From: Mogibacterium sp.
Lineage (GTDB): Bacteria; Bacillota; Clostridia; Peptostreptococcales; Anaerovoracaceae
DNA: 64,000 nt
Direction of reading: 5' to 3'
Assembly: GCA_017433975.1 (NCBI GenBank)
Contig: JAFRGD010000014.1
Coordinates: 62,001-126,000 of the forward strand
The notes below the pieces were generated by a model, which saw nothing but the letters and a program-made list of their open reading frames with translations, was not told the DNA's origin and ran no database searches. How positions within the stretch are numbered: position 1 is the stretch's first letter; the number at the start of each line of letters is the position of its first letter. The translations under genes were made by a program, and so were the position numbers. Of this stretch, positions 1-8,134 are shown one piece after another.

Positions 1-1
1 C

Positions 2-688
2 CTGATCACGGACAAGACCCGCGCCATCGTCATCAACACGCCGAACAACCCGACCGGCAGCTGCCTGACGCTCGAGACGATGCAGGGCATCGCGCGGATC
101 GCCGAAAAATACGACCTCATCGTCATCGCGGACGACATCTACACCGACTACAGTTACGAGAACCCGTTCATCCCGTTTGCGAGCCTGCCGGGGATGTTCC
201 CGCGCACGATCACGCTGAACTCCTTCTCCAAGGGCTTCAACATGACCGGCTGGCGCGTCGGCCACATCGTCGCGCCGGAGTACTTCATCAAGACCATCCA
301 GCGGATCAACGACGGCGTCTGCTTCACGACGCCGACCATGTCGCAGCGCGCCGCGATCTACGCGCTGCAGCACCGCCGGGAGATCCAGCCGCCGATCGTC
401 GAGGAATACAAAGCGCGCGTGACCTACGCCGCGCGGCGCATCAACCAGATTCCGGGCTGGCACGTCATCGAGCCGCCAAAAGGGACGTTTTACCTCTTCC
501 CGAGCATCAAGGGCACCGGCCTCTCCTCCCAAGAAGTCGTGACCAAGGTGCTCCAGGAGGCGCACGTCCTCGCGCTCCCGGGCGAGACCTTCGGCGCCTG
601 CGGCGCCGGCCACATCCGGATCGCCTGCACCACCAAGATCGACGTCCTCAAGGAGGCCTTCGACCGCATCGATAAACTCGACTGGTGA
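2..688 (+). CDS. Class I/II pyridoxal-phosphate aminotransferase (5' truncated by window edge)
   Basis: The reading frame is open from the window edge, so the N-terminal part is missing. The visible part carries hallmarks of fold-type I aminotransferases: INTPNNPTG early (substrate/PLP-pocket Asn), a DDIYTDY segment (PLP-contacting Asp/Tyr), SFSKGFNMTGWRVG containing the Schiff-base Lys, and a C-terminal IRIACTT segment with the carboxylate-binding Arg. Such enzymes move an amino group between an amino acid and a 2-oxoacid in the cytosol. Substrate cannot be told from the sequence. It is followed closely by a permease gene on the same strand, so an amino-acid or 2-oxoacid uptake/transamination pair is possible. 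Confidence 0.9.
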   Translation: MITDKTRAIVINTPNNPTGSCLTLETMQGIARIAEKYDLIVIADDIYTDYSYENPFIPFASLPGMFPRTITLNSFSKGFNMTGWRVGHIVAPEYFIKTIQRINDGVCFTTPTMSQRAAIYALQHRREIQPPIVEEYKARVTYAARRINQIPGWHVIEPPKGTFYLFPSIKGTGLSSQEVVTKVLQEAHVLALPGETFGACGAGHIRIACTTKIDVLKEAFDRIDKLDW

Positions 689-716
689 CTCGACCGATGA
701 AATCAGGGTACGACCA

Positions 717-1910
717 ATGTTCGAATTCGACTTGCTGCAGTCCGGCATCGTGGTGCTGGTGCTGCTGCTCTTAGGGGAAGCGTTATCGCGCAAAATGAAA
801 GCCGCGGTGCCTGCCGTTCTTGCAGCGGGCATCGCTTTTATTGCGCTCGTGTGGGCGGGCGTCCTGCCGCGCGACCTCATCGACCGCGCCGGCTTCACCA
901 TGCTGGCACCGGTCTGCGTCGCCTTCATGCTCATCAGCATGGGCGCCTCGATCAGTATCAAGGAACTCGCCGCGAACCGGCGCGTCGTCGCGCTCGCGGC
1001 AATCACCCTCGTCGCGCAGACCATCACCGTCATGGCCGTCATCGCACTGATTTACGACAAAAACATGGCGATCGGTACGGTTCCGGGCGGATCCATCGTC
1101 GCCTTCATGATCCAGGACAAGGCCCGGTCGCTCGGGTACGACAACATCGTGCTCCTCGCGACCCTCATCATGTGCGTGCGCGGGCTCATCGCCTGCCCGA
1201 TCGCGAACGTGCTCATGCGCAAGGAGATCCGGCGGCTCCTCGACAGCCGGGACGAAAGCCTCTACGGCGACGGCAGCCTCCCGGCGATCGCGGGCGGCAG
1301 CGCGGCCGACGCGTCGTCCAAAGCCGGCGCGTCCGGCAAGAACGACGGCTTCTCCGGCATGGCGGGCGTCTACAAAGCCCTCTTTCTCATGTACGCGGTC
1401 GCATGGCTCTCCAACCGCCTCGGCACGCTGACGCACCTCCCGCAGTACCTGCTCTGCTTCGTGTTCGGGGTGCTCCTCGCGGAGACGAGCCTCCTGCCGC
1501 GGGACATCATGAACCGGACCAACAGCAGCGGCTTTTTCACGTTTCTGCTGATGTCGATCGTCCTCGCGGGCTTCAAAGACGCGACGCCGCAGATGTTCCA
1601 GGCGGTGCTCGTCCCGCTGATCGTCGTCATGGCCGTCAACATCGCGAGCATCTTCCTCTTCGGCGCCCTGTTCGGCCGGCCGTTCGGCTTCTCACGCCCG
1701 ATGAGCGTCGCAATCGGTCTCAACATCATGATCGGCTTCCCGATCAACCTCATCATCGCGCAGGACATCATCGACTATTACGTCGACGACCCGCGCGACC
1801 GGCAGATGCTGATGGTTCAGGTCTCGACCAAAATGGTCATCGCCGGCCTGACCAGCGTGACCTGCCTCGCGACCCTGATCGGCAGCGTCATCGTGACGTT
1901 CATGTCATAA
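717..1910 (+). CDS. Polytopic inner-membrane permease, unassigned family (GltS-like features)
   Basis: About 397 residues with roughly ten hydrophobic segments and a charged, Ala/Gly/Ser-rich cytoplasmic loop near residues 175-215. A glycine-rich VPGGSIVAFM motif between membrane segments recalls the pore loops of sodium/carboxylate symporters such as GltS, but I cannot place it firmly. It starts 28 bases after the aminotransferase stop and is followed after 13 bases by the PPC-domain gene, so the three probably form one transcript. Transport of an amino acid or oxo-acid related to the upstream aminotransferase is inference. Confidence 0.6.
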   Translation: MFEFDLLQSGIVVLVLLLLGEALSRKMKAAVPAVLAAGIAFIALVWAGVLPRDLIDRAGFTMLAPVCVAFMLISMGASISIKELAANRRVVALAAITLVAQTITVMAVIALIYDKNMAIGTVPGGSIVAFMIQDKARSLGYDNIVLLATLIMCVRGLIACPIANVLMRKEIRRLLDSRDESLYGDGSLPAIAGGSAADASSKAGASGKNDGFSGMAGVYKALFLMYAVAWLSNRLGTLTHLPQYLLCFVFGVLLAETSLLPRDIMNRTNSSGFFTFLLMSIVLAGFKDATPQMFQAVLVPLIVVMAVNIASIFLFGALFGRPFGFSRPMSVAIGLNIMIGFPINLIIAQDIIDYYVDDPRDRQMLMVQVSTKMVIAGLTSVTCLATLIGSVIVTFMS

Positions 1911-1923
1911 AAGGAGAAACTAC

Positions 1924-2358
1924 ATGGATTTCAGACATTACGGGGACGCGTATTACCTCCGGATCGACCCGGGCGAAGAAATCGTCGAGACGGTCCTCGG
2001 CCTTTGCCGGCGCGAAGGCGTGCAGTCCGCGACCTTTTCGGGCATCGGCGGCTGCGGCGACGCAAAGCTCGCGGTCTACGACCCGGACCTCGACAAATTC
2101 CAAATCGAGACCGCCGAGGGCATGCTCGAGCTCGTTTCGCTCATGGGCAACATCGCCGTCGCGGACGACGGCGAGCTCTACCACCACACGCACGCGATGT
2201 ACTCGTTCAAGCAGGACGGCGCTTTCCGCTCGTTCGGCGGGCACCTGATCTCGAGCGTGGTCCGCAACATCGCCGAGGTCGAGCTCCGGCCGGTCATCGG
2301 CGGCGTCATCAAGAAAAAACTCCGGCCGGGCGGCAAAGCCGGCACCTGGGAGTTCTAG
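1924..2358 (+). CDS. PPC/DUF296-domain protein
   Basis: A 144-residue single-domain protein. GIGGCGDAKLAVYD, LMGNIAV and the HHTHAMYS...GGHL block are characteristic of the PPC (plant and prokaryote conserved, DUF296) fold, which forms trimers; the His cluster often binds a metal. In plants the domain accompanies AT-hooks, in bacteria it stands alone and its role is unknown. A good ribosome binding site (AAGGAG) precedes the ATG. It ends just before a strong terminator shared with the convergent hydF gene. Confidence 0.85.
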   Translation: MDFRHYGDAYYLRIDPGEEIVETVLGLCRREGVQSATFSGIGGCGDAKLAVYDPDLDKFQIETAEGMLELVSLMGNIAVADDGELYHHTHAMYSFKQDGAFRSFGGHLISSVVRNIAEVELRPVIGGVIKKKLRPGGKAGTWEF

Positions 2359-2384
2359 AAGGCCCTGCAATACCCATAAAAACA

Positions 2385-2418
2385 CAAACGACGGAGCCCT
2401 CTCCGTCGTTTGCTTTTG
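2385..2418. terminator. Bidirectional intrinsic terminator
   Basis: Perfect 12-bp stem (CAAACGACGGAG / CTCCGTCGTTTG) with a CCCT loop, then a T-rich run. It lies between the convergent PPC-domain gene and hydF and can end both. Confidence 0.85.
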
Positions 2419-2442
2419 CTCTATTGAATACTTTTTTCTAAA

Positions 2443-3645
2443 TTATCGGAAGACCTCGAGGCTCTTGTCGAGGATGCCGTTCATGTGCGCGATGGCGGTC
2501 CCGTAGTTGGTCATCGGGACGCCCGCGTCTGCGGCGCACTTCATGCGGTACTTCATCTCGCGCTCGTTCAGCATGCAACCGCCGCAGTGGACGATCAGCG
2601 CGTACCGTTCGAGATCCATCGGGAACTCGGTCCCGCTGGTGAAGTCGAAGGCCAGGTTCTTGCCGGTGTGCGCACGGATCCAGTTCGGCAGCTTGACCGT
2701 GCCGATGTCCTCGCAGGTCCGGTGGTGCGAGCAGCCTTCGGAAATCAGGACGGTGTCCCCGTCCCGCAGCGCGTCGAGCGCATGCGCGCCCGCGACCAGG
2801 CTGTCCAGATTCCCTTTATACCGCGCGAACAGAATGGAAAACGACGTGTACGGAATGTCCGCGGGCGTTTCCTCCGCGACGCGCTTGAACACCTGACTGT
2901 CAGTGATTACGAGCGCCGGTTTTGTTGCGAGCGAAGAGAAAACCTCCTTGAGGCCGTTCTCCTTGACGACGACCGAAACCGCGTCCGCCTCGAGGATGTC
3001 GCGGATGGTCTGCTGCTGCGGCAAGATGAGCCGCCCCTTTGGCGCGGCCTTGTCGATCGGGACGACCAGCACGGCCAGATCCCCCGGTTGCAACAAGTCG
3101 CCGACGATCCGACGGCTCCGGTCGTCCTGCGGCGGCAACGTCGCAATCAGGTCTTTCAACTCGTTGATATTGGTCCGCTCGGTCGAGCTCACCCACATGA
3201 CATGAGACGCGTCCGGCACTTCAACGGACCCCCGCGCCTCCTCCGAAACCAGATCGCTCTTGTTGAAGACGATGACGTACGGAATCCGCTTGTCTTCAAT
3301 CCGCCGCAGAATCCGGCGGTCCTCCTCCGTAAAGCCGACCGTCGCGTCCACGACCAGGAGGGCGATATCGCATTTATTGAGCATCTGATACGCTTTTTTG
3401 ATGCGGAGCGCGCCGAGCGCACCCTCGTCGTCCAATCCCGGCGTATCGATCATCACGACCGGCCCGAGCGGCAGGAGCTCCATCGCCTTTTGCACCGGGT
3501 CCGTCGTCGTCCCGCGCACATCCGAAACGATGGCGAGGCTCTGCCCCGTCAAAGCGTTGATAATGCTGGATTTGCCGGCGTTCCGCCTGCCGAAGATCCC
3601 GATGTGCACCCGCTCACCCGACGGCGTACTGTTCATTCCACTCAT
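2443..3645 (-). CDS. hydF: [FeFe]-hydrogenase maturation GTPase HydF
   Basis: HydF is the scaffold that assembles the 2Fe subcluster of [FeFe]-hydrogenase. An N-terminal GTPase domain shows a Walker A (GRRNAGKSS), a T-loop region (RGTTTDP), DTPG and NKSD. The C-terminal cluster-binding domain has CSHHRTC and, about 50 residues later, HCGGC, matching the HydF Cys-x-His...His-Cys-x-x-Cys pattern. I place the start at 3645 (Met-Ser-Gly-Met) because it has an AGGAGG site and overlaps the folC stop as ATGA; a longer open frame upstream is spurious. Translational coupling to folC is likely. hydE/hydG are not in this window. Confidence 0.95.
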   Translation of the reverse strand: MSGMNSTPSGERVHIGIFGRRNAGKSSIINALTGQSLAIVSDVRGTTTDPVQKAMELLPLGPVVMIDTPGLDDEGALGALRIKKAYQMLNKCDIALLVVDATVGFTEEDRRILRRIEDKRIPYVIVFNKSDLVSEEARGSVEVPDASHVMWVSSTERTNINELKDLIATLPPQDDRSRRIVGDLLQPGDLAVLVVPIDKAAPKGRLILPQQQTIRDILEADAVSVVVKENGLKEVFSSLATKPALVITDSQVFKRVAEETPADIPYTSFSILFARYKGNLDSLVAGAHALDALRDGDTVLISEGCSHHRTCEDIGTVKLPNWIRAHTGKNLAFDFTSGTEFPMDLERYALIVHCGGCMLNEREMKYRMKCAADAGVPMTNYGTAIAHMNGILDKSLEVFR

Positions 3646-5045
3646 AACGTTCCTCCTGCGGTCAGCTTGCGATATGCTTTGCGGACTTCGCCCGCCATGT
3701 AAAGCGAGCCGAACGCGAGCACCGGGTGCGGTTCGTCCAGGCAGGCCTGCACGGCCTCCGGGATGGATGCGAAGACGCGGACGTAGCAAGCCGGCGTTTC
3801 ACGGACGTCGCAGGCGGCCTTCTCGCTACTGTCCCAATCCGAGGCCATCCGTTCCCGGATGCGGGCCGCGAGGTCCTTTGCGGCGAGCGCCCGCGGGCTG
3901 TCCGGCGTGACGCAGTAACACCGCGCCGCGTACGGAAGCAGCGTGTCGATCACTGCGAGGTAGTCCTTGTCCGCGAGCATCCCGATGAGCAGGGTGACCT
4001 TTGTCGTCGGCAGGTATTTTTCAAGCGAAAGCGCGACGGCCTCCGCGCACTGGAGGTTGTGGCCGCCGTCCAGGATGAACAGCGGGTCCGTCCCCAGCAC
4101 TTCAAAACGCGCCGGCCAGCAGACCGTCTCCATACCGCGGACGATCGCCTCGTCCGGGACGGACCAGCCGCGGCGCCGGAACGCCTCTACCGCCGTCAGC
4201 GCGACGGCGGCGTTGCGAATCTGGTACTCGCCGACGAGTGGCAACGTGAACGTGAGGCTATCCGTTTCCGCGGCGGCTTCGTCAGCCGTTCCAACGACGG
4301 CGACTGCCTCTGCTCCGTCGACCGCCTCCGCGCGCCAGCTGAGCTGCTGGCCCGTCAGGTCCGCGCCGCGGACGGTCATCCGCCCGAAGTCCGCGACCGC
4401 AAGCGGGCAACCGGCGCGGTCGCACGCCCCGGCGATCACTTCCATGACCTCCGGAACGTTCGGATACGCGACCACCGCGGAGCCGCTTTTGATGATGCCC
4501 GCCTTGGCCGAAGCGATCTTGGCCAGCGTGTCGCCGAGATAGTCCGTGTGGTCAAAGCCGATGTTCGTGATGACCGCAACGTCCGGCGCGTCGATCACGT
4601 TGGTCGAGTCGAATTCGCCGCCGAGCCCGACCTCGAGCACGACGACGTCGCACTGCATCTTTTGAAAATAAAGCATGCCGATGGCCGTGATGAGTTCGAA
4701 TTGCGACGGATGATCCTCCATCGCGTCGGCTGCGTCGCGGACCCGCTCGGTCAGCTCGCAGAGCGCGTCCTCCGCAATCGGCTGCGCGTCCACCTGGATG
4801 CGCTCCCGGAAGTCCTCGATGTAAGGCGACGGGAACATGCCCGTCCGGTACCCGGCCGCGCGCAGGACCGACTCGATCATGGCCGTCGTTGACCCTTTGC
4901 CGTTCGTCCCGGCGATGTGCACAAACCGGAGCTCCCGCTGCGGGTTCCCCAGCCGGTCGAGCAGCTCGCGCGTGCGCCCGAGGCCCAGCTTCCACTGGCT
5001 CCAGGTCGCGGCGTTGATGTATGTCATGGCTTCGTTCAGGTTCAT
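3642..5045 (-). CDS. folC: Folylpolyglutamate synthase / dihydrofolate synthase
   Basis: 467 residues, the usual FolC length. It adds glutamates to reduced folates, ATP-dependently, so they stay in the cell and bind folate enzymes well. Visible motifs: the P-loop HIAGTNGKGST, GMFPSPYIEDFRERI (folate-binding omega-loop area), VVLEVGLGGEFDSTNV, NIGFDHTDYLG and a C-terminal ligase domain with LDGGHN. The gene overlaps hydF by four bases. Together with the folate transporter operon at 32-37 kb it supports heavy use of folate-bound C1 units in this organism. Confidence 0.95.
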   Translation of the reverse strand: MNLNEAMTYINAATWSQWKLGLGRTRELLDRLGNPQRELRFVHIAGTNGKGSTTAMIESVLRAAGYRTGMFPSPYIEDFRERIQVDAQPIAEDALCELTERVRDAADAMEDHPSQFELITAIGMLYFQKMQCDVVVLEVGLGGEFDSTNVIDAPDVAVITNIGFDHTDYLGDTLAKIASAKAGIIKSGSAVVAYPNVPEVMEVIAGACDRAGCPLAVADFGRMTVRGADLTGQQLSWRAEAVDGAEAVAVVGTADEAAAETDSLTFTLPLVGEYQIRNAAVALTAVEAFRRRGWSVPDEAIVRGMETVCWPARFEVLGTDPLFILDGGHNLQCAEAVALSLEKYLPTTKVTLLIGMLADKDYLAVIDTLLPYAARCYCVTPDSPRALAAKDLAARIRERMASDWDSSEKAACDVRETPACYVRVFASIPEAVQACLDEPHPVLAFGSLYMAGEVRKAYRKLTAGGTL

Positions 5046-5080
5046 GGAAAAATCCTTTCGCTTCGATTGATTTCGCTCAA

Positions 5081-5112
5081 AAGATGAAAACCGGAACCGT
5101 CCCCGATTTCAC
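5081..5112. repeat. REP-like element, single half-site
   Basis: GATGAAAACCGGAACCGTCC followed by CCGATTTCACC. It matches one arm of the large palindromes at 31624-31691 and 46550-46614 and the half-sites near 57291 and 57785. It sits just upstream of folC. Confidence 0.7.
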
Positions 5113-5279
5113 CTTATTATACTACAGGGGGCGTCATTTTGTCGGTTCCTCCGCGCAAAAGCCCTCGCTTTTGTGGCTATCTCCGACCGCCTGGCTGTTT
5201 TATCATAAACGCAGATTCCCGGGAAGGAATCGACCGTTTCAGACCACTTCAAAGTACAAATATTACAGGAGGCAAAGCA

Positions 5280-5495
5280 ATGGCACTTTCATTAGATTCC
5301 AAAGTCAGAGATATCCTTCGTTCCCCAGAGGGCAAAGCCGTCATGGAAAAGTATGCTCCAGGCTCCACTTCGGACCCGCGCATGAAACTCGTTGGCGGCC
5401 TGACCTACCGTAAACTGCTCAGCTATCCGGAATCCGCCGAGGTTGCGGTTCATGCGGATGAGATCGACGCCGAACTGAAGGCCTGCTCGAGATAA
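5280..5495 (+). CDS. Small helical protein of 71 residues, function unknown
   Basis: ATG at 5280 has a good ACAGGAGG site eight bases upstream; an in-frame extension to 5139 lacks one. The sequence (DILRSPEGKAVMEKYAPG, SDPRMKLVGGLTYRKLLSYP, ending in a DEIDAELKAC helix) resembles the small all-helical domain seen alone or fused to various enzymes in Clostridia and Actinobacteria, in which a PG...P-x-hydrophobic-K turn precedes a second helix pair. No catalytic residues are evident. It stands alone, followed by its own terminator. Confidence 0.75.
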   Translation: MALSLDSKVRDILRSPEGKAVMEKYAPGSTSDPRMKLVGGLTYRKLLSYPESAEVAVHADEIDAELKACSR

Positions 5496-5512
5496 CAAAT
5501 CCCGCTCGGATG

Positions 5513-5541
5513 GACGCCTGCTTTGCCGGGCGTCTTTTTTA
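5513..5541 (+). terminator. Intrinsic terminator of the 71-residue protein gene
   Basis: GACGCC...GGCGTC stem followed directly by TTTTTTATT; it extends into the last codons of the convergent PucR gene. Confidence 0.75.
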
Positions 5542-7074
5542 TTTGCTGCTGAGGACGGCCTCGATGTCCATCGCTTTGAGAACCATCTCTAGTTGGAGCC
5601 GCTTGTCCGGGTCGCTGAAGTCAATTCCGAGGTCCCGCTCGATCCGCGCAATTCGGTCGATCAGGGTGGATCTATGGATATACAGCTTGCGAGCCGCGGC
5701 CGTGTACGACAGGTTTTCGTCCAGGAACGTCTTCAGCGTCTCGAGGTACGAAATGTCGGACTCCTGGTCGTGGCTGAGCAGCGTCGCGAATCCCGAAGGA
5801 TAATACGTCTCGACCGGCAGGCCGCCGAGCGAATTGATGATCATCTCGGTGAGCGCATAGCTCTCGAAATAGTACAGCTGCTCCCCCGCCGCGAGCAGCA
5901 GGCCGTTTTCGACCGCGGAAAGGGATTGCTGATAATACACTTTGACGTTGAAAAGGTCGCTGAATTCGTTGGAAATCCCCGCGCAGAGGCCCATGCTCCG
6001 AAGCAGTTCGCCCAGCTTCTGATTGAACGGAATCCGCGGGTCTGACGCGCCGGCCGCCCGGAGCGTGTCAAAATTGACAAAGGCGACGATGTCGTTGTCA
6101 TGTACGAACGCGTAGGAATCCGCGAAGGTATCCTCAAAGATGTCGCAGATGTAGGCCATCGGCAACTGGTTGTAGCTGCTGGTGTAGCGGAGGCAGATGC
6201 ACCGGTACGCGGTCTGCCGGTTGGACCCTGTAAGGAGCAACCGCTGGGACTGTGAAAGCGGCAGCTCCTGGACCAGGCTTCGGAGAACCCGTTTCATCGA
6301 CGCCTCCGCGCCGTTGATGATCTGCGGGTCCTTGGCGATCGCGAGCTGAAGGCACTCCGCGAGGTGCTCCGCCAGCCGGTCCTCCCCGTCCACGAACTCC
6401 CCGTCCTGCAGCGAAATGACAACGCAGCCCTCGTACTGGTCATTTTTATTAAAAAGATTTACGCAGAGTGCTTTATTCCCGTGGATGTCCAGCCGGATGG
6501 CGTTCCGGCGGTCCGTCATCAGGTCTGACACAGAGAGGTACTTGGACATCGTGCCGGAACTCAGGAATCCTCCGTCCGTGACGGCCCAGTTACTGTCAGT
6601 CAACTGCGTGACGGACCCCGCGATGACGCGGAAGGACTTATCCAGGACATAAACCGCCTTGCGGAAGATCGGACCGGCGTCTCTCACGATGCCTTGGATG
6701 TTCGGCTCCTCGATCAGCCCGCGGAGCATTCTATCGTCCCATTCGTCGTACTTGTCGTAAACGCTTTGCACAAACTGGTAGACCTTGAAGAAGTCCGCCC
6801 GGTTCCGGATGAGGATCACGCACATCTTATCTTTATAGTAATTGAGCGTCAGGTTCTCGCCGATGCAGACCAGGACGCTATCCTTTTGAATCCGGGGGCG
6901 CTTCGGCAGATGCTCCACCGTCGCCAGATACAGATGGTCCGACAGGAACAATTCGTCGGTGTCCATGTAGAACTCCGGACGTGGCAGATGGAGCTCCCGC
7001 GACCGCGGCCCGACGATTTCGGCCTTGTAAACCGCCTTCAGCTCATTATACAAAATATCCGCATTCAGCTTCAT
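5539..7074 (-). CDS. PucR/CdaR-type transcriptional regulator
   Basis: 511 residues. The N-terminal two thirds is a sensory region without an obvious named fold; the C-terminus has the PucR helix-turn-helix: TLKTFLDENLSYTAAARKLY followed by IHRSTLIDRIARIERDLG. It is a paralogue of the regulator at 23469-25001 (both begin MKLNA-x-ILY and share the PRF/PEFY-x-x-DE segment). It is divergent from the SDR/unknown/GcvT operon starting at 7217, with 142 bases between, so it most likely controls that operon. PucR-type proteins commonly answer to a pathway substrate; the ligand here is unknown. Start has a GGGAGG site. Confidence 0.85.
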   Translation of the reverse strand: MKLNADILYNELKAVYKAEIVGPRSRELHLPRPEFYMDTDELFLSDHLYLATVEHLPKRPRIQKDSVLVCIGENLTLNYYKDKMCVILIRNRADFFKVYQFVQSVYDKYDEWDDRMLRGLIEEPNIQGIVRDAGPIFRKAVYVLDKSFRVIAGSVTQLTDSNWAVTDGGFLSSGTMSKYLSVSDLMTDRRNAIRLDIHGNKALCVNLFNKNDQYEGCVVISLQDGEFVDGEDRLAEHLAECLQLAIAKDPQIINGAEASMKRVLRSLVQELPLSQSQRLLLTGSNRQTAYRCICLRYTSSYNQLPMAYICDIFEDTFADSYAFVHDNDIVAFVNFDTLRAAGASDPRIPFNQKLGELLRSMGLCAGISNEFSDLFNVKVYYQQSLSAVENGLLLAAGEQLYYFESYALTEMIINSLGGLPVETYYPSGFATLLSHDQESDISYLETLKTFLDENLSYTAAARKLYIHRSTLIDRIARIERDLGIDFSDPDKRLQLEMVLKAMDIEAVLSSK

Positions 7075-7216
7075 CGGTCCAACCTCCCGTCATTTTGTAG
7101 GGTTCCTTTTGTATATTCTAACACAATTACGGCTCGAATAACATCCGCAAATCCGTATGATAGAAGTAAACAAGTATCAAACTTCCCGGGAAAACGAATA
7201 AGGAGGTACAAATTGT

Positions 7217-8122
7217 ATGGCTTTTACAGAATCCGATAAGGCAATGCTGGAGGGATACATCGCGGCCGCCAGACCGTTCGCGGACATGTTCTCCGTCAAG
7301 GATAAGGTCGCGCTCGTGACCGGCGGATCGTCGGGTCTCGGCTTTGATATCACGCTGCGGCTCCTGCAAGGCGGCGCGAAGGTCGTAATCGCATCGAACT
7401 CCCGCATCGAGGAGGCAGCCGCCATGTCGCTCCTGATTGAACAGGGCTACGAAGGCAGCGTCAAATTCTGCTTCACCGACGTGCGGAACGAGGATGAAGT
7501 CGCGGCGCTGGTCGATTATACCGTCGAAACGTACGGGTCCCTCGACATCTTCGTCAACAGCGCGGCGATCTGGAACTACGCCAAGATCTACGACCTGCCG
7601 AAAGAAGACCTCGCGCTCATCTTTGAAACCAATGTCTACGGCGCGTTCTTCGGCGTCAAATACGTCAGCAAATACATGAAAGAGCACGAAATCCCGGGCA
7701 AAATCGTCCTGATCTCGTCCAACAGCCCGGTCATGCCTTACCCGCTGTTCGGCGGCTACCCGCACTACGCGTCCAGCAAGGCCGCGGTCATGGGCCTCGT
7801 TACCGAGGCGGCCAAGGAACTGAAGCGCTTCGGGATCATGATCAACTCGATCGCCCCGGGCGGCATGGTCACCCCGGGCGCAGCCGGCAACCTCGCGAGC
7901 GACGGGATCACCGAAGAGCAGCAGGACGAATTCTACGACGAGCTGATGGTCTGGCAAGTCGACGGCCAGCTCCCGGTCGACCAGGTCGGCATCATGGCTT
8001 ACGCGTTCTGCACGCCGGTCGCTGACGGAATCACCGGCGAAACGATCTTTGTCGACGGCGGCGCCAGCCACAACATCGTGAAATATCAGGCCGCGATCGA
8101 CGCCTATCCGGCAGAAGACTAG
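7217..8122 (+). CDS. Short-chain dehydrogenase/reductase (module A)
   Basis: 301 residues of the classical SDR fold: TGGSSGLG nucleotide loop, NSAA (NNAG equivalent), the Ser of VLISSNS and the YASSK catalytic Tyr/Lys. A roughly 25-residue N-terminal extension before the Rossmann domain is shared with the SDR at 29813. It should oxidise a secondary alcohol or reduce a ketone with NAD(P). First gene of an operon with the unknown Cys-rich protein (12-base gap) and the GcvT-like protein; AAGGAGG site. Module B at 16.5-19.8 kb has the same three families in another order. Confidence 0.9.
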   Translation: MAFTESDKAMLEGYIAAARPFADMFSVKDKVALVTGGSSGLGFDITLRLLQGGAKVVIASNSRIEEAAAMSLLIEQGYEGSVKFCFTDVRNEDEVAALVDYTVETYGSLDIFVNSAAIWNYAKIYDLPKEDLALIFETNVYGAFFGVKYVSKYMKEHEIPGKIVLISSNSPVMPYPLFGGYPHYASSKAAVMGLVTEAAKELKRFGIMINSIAPGGMVTPGAAGNLASDGITEEQQDEFYDELMVWQVDGQLPVDQVGIMAYAFCTPVADGITGETIFVDGGASHNIVKYQAAIDAYPAED

Positions 8123-8134
8123 GAGGAAAAAACG

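Noticed and set aside
783-2441. Long open frames opposite or out of phase with the permease and PPC genes
   Set aside because: Arg/His/Asp-rich, low-complexity shadows of GC-rich genes without family motifs; same reason for similar long frames on the other strand throughout the window.
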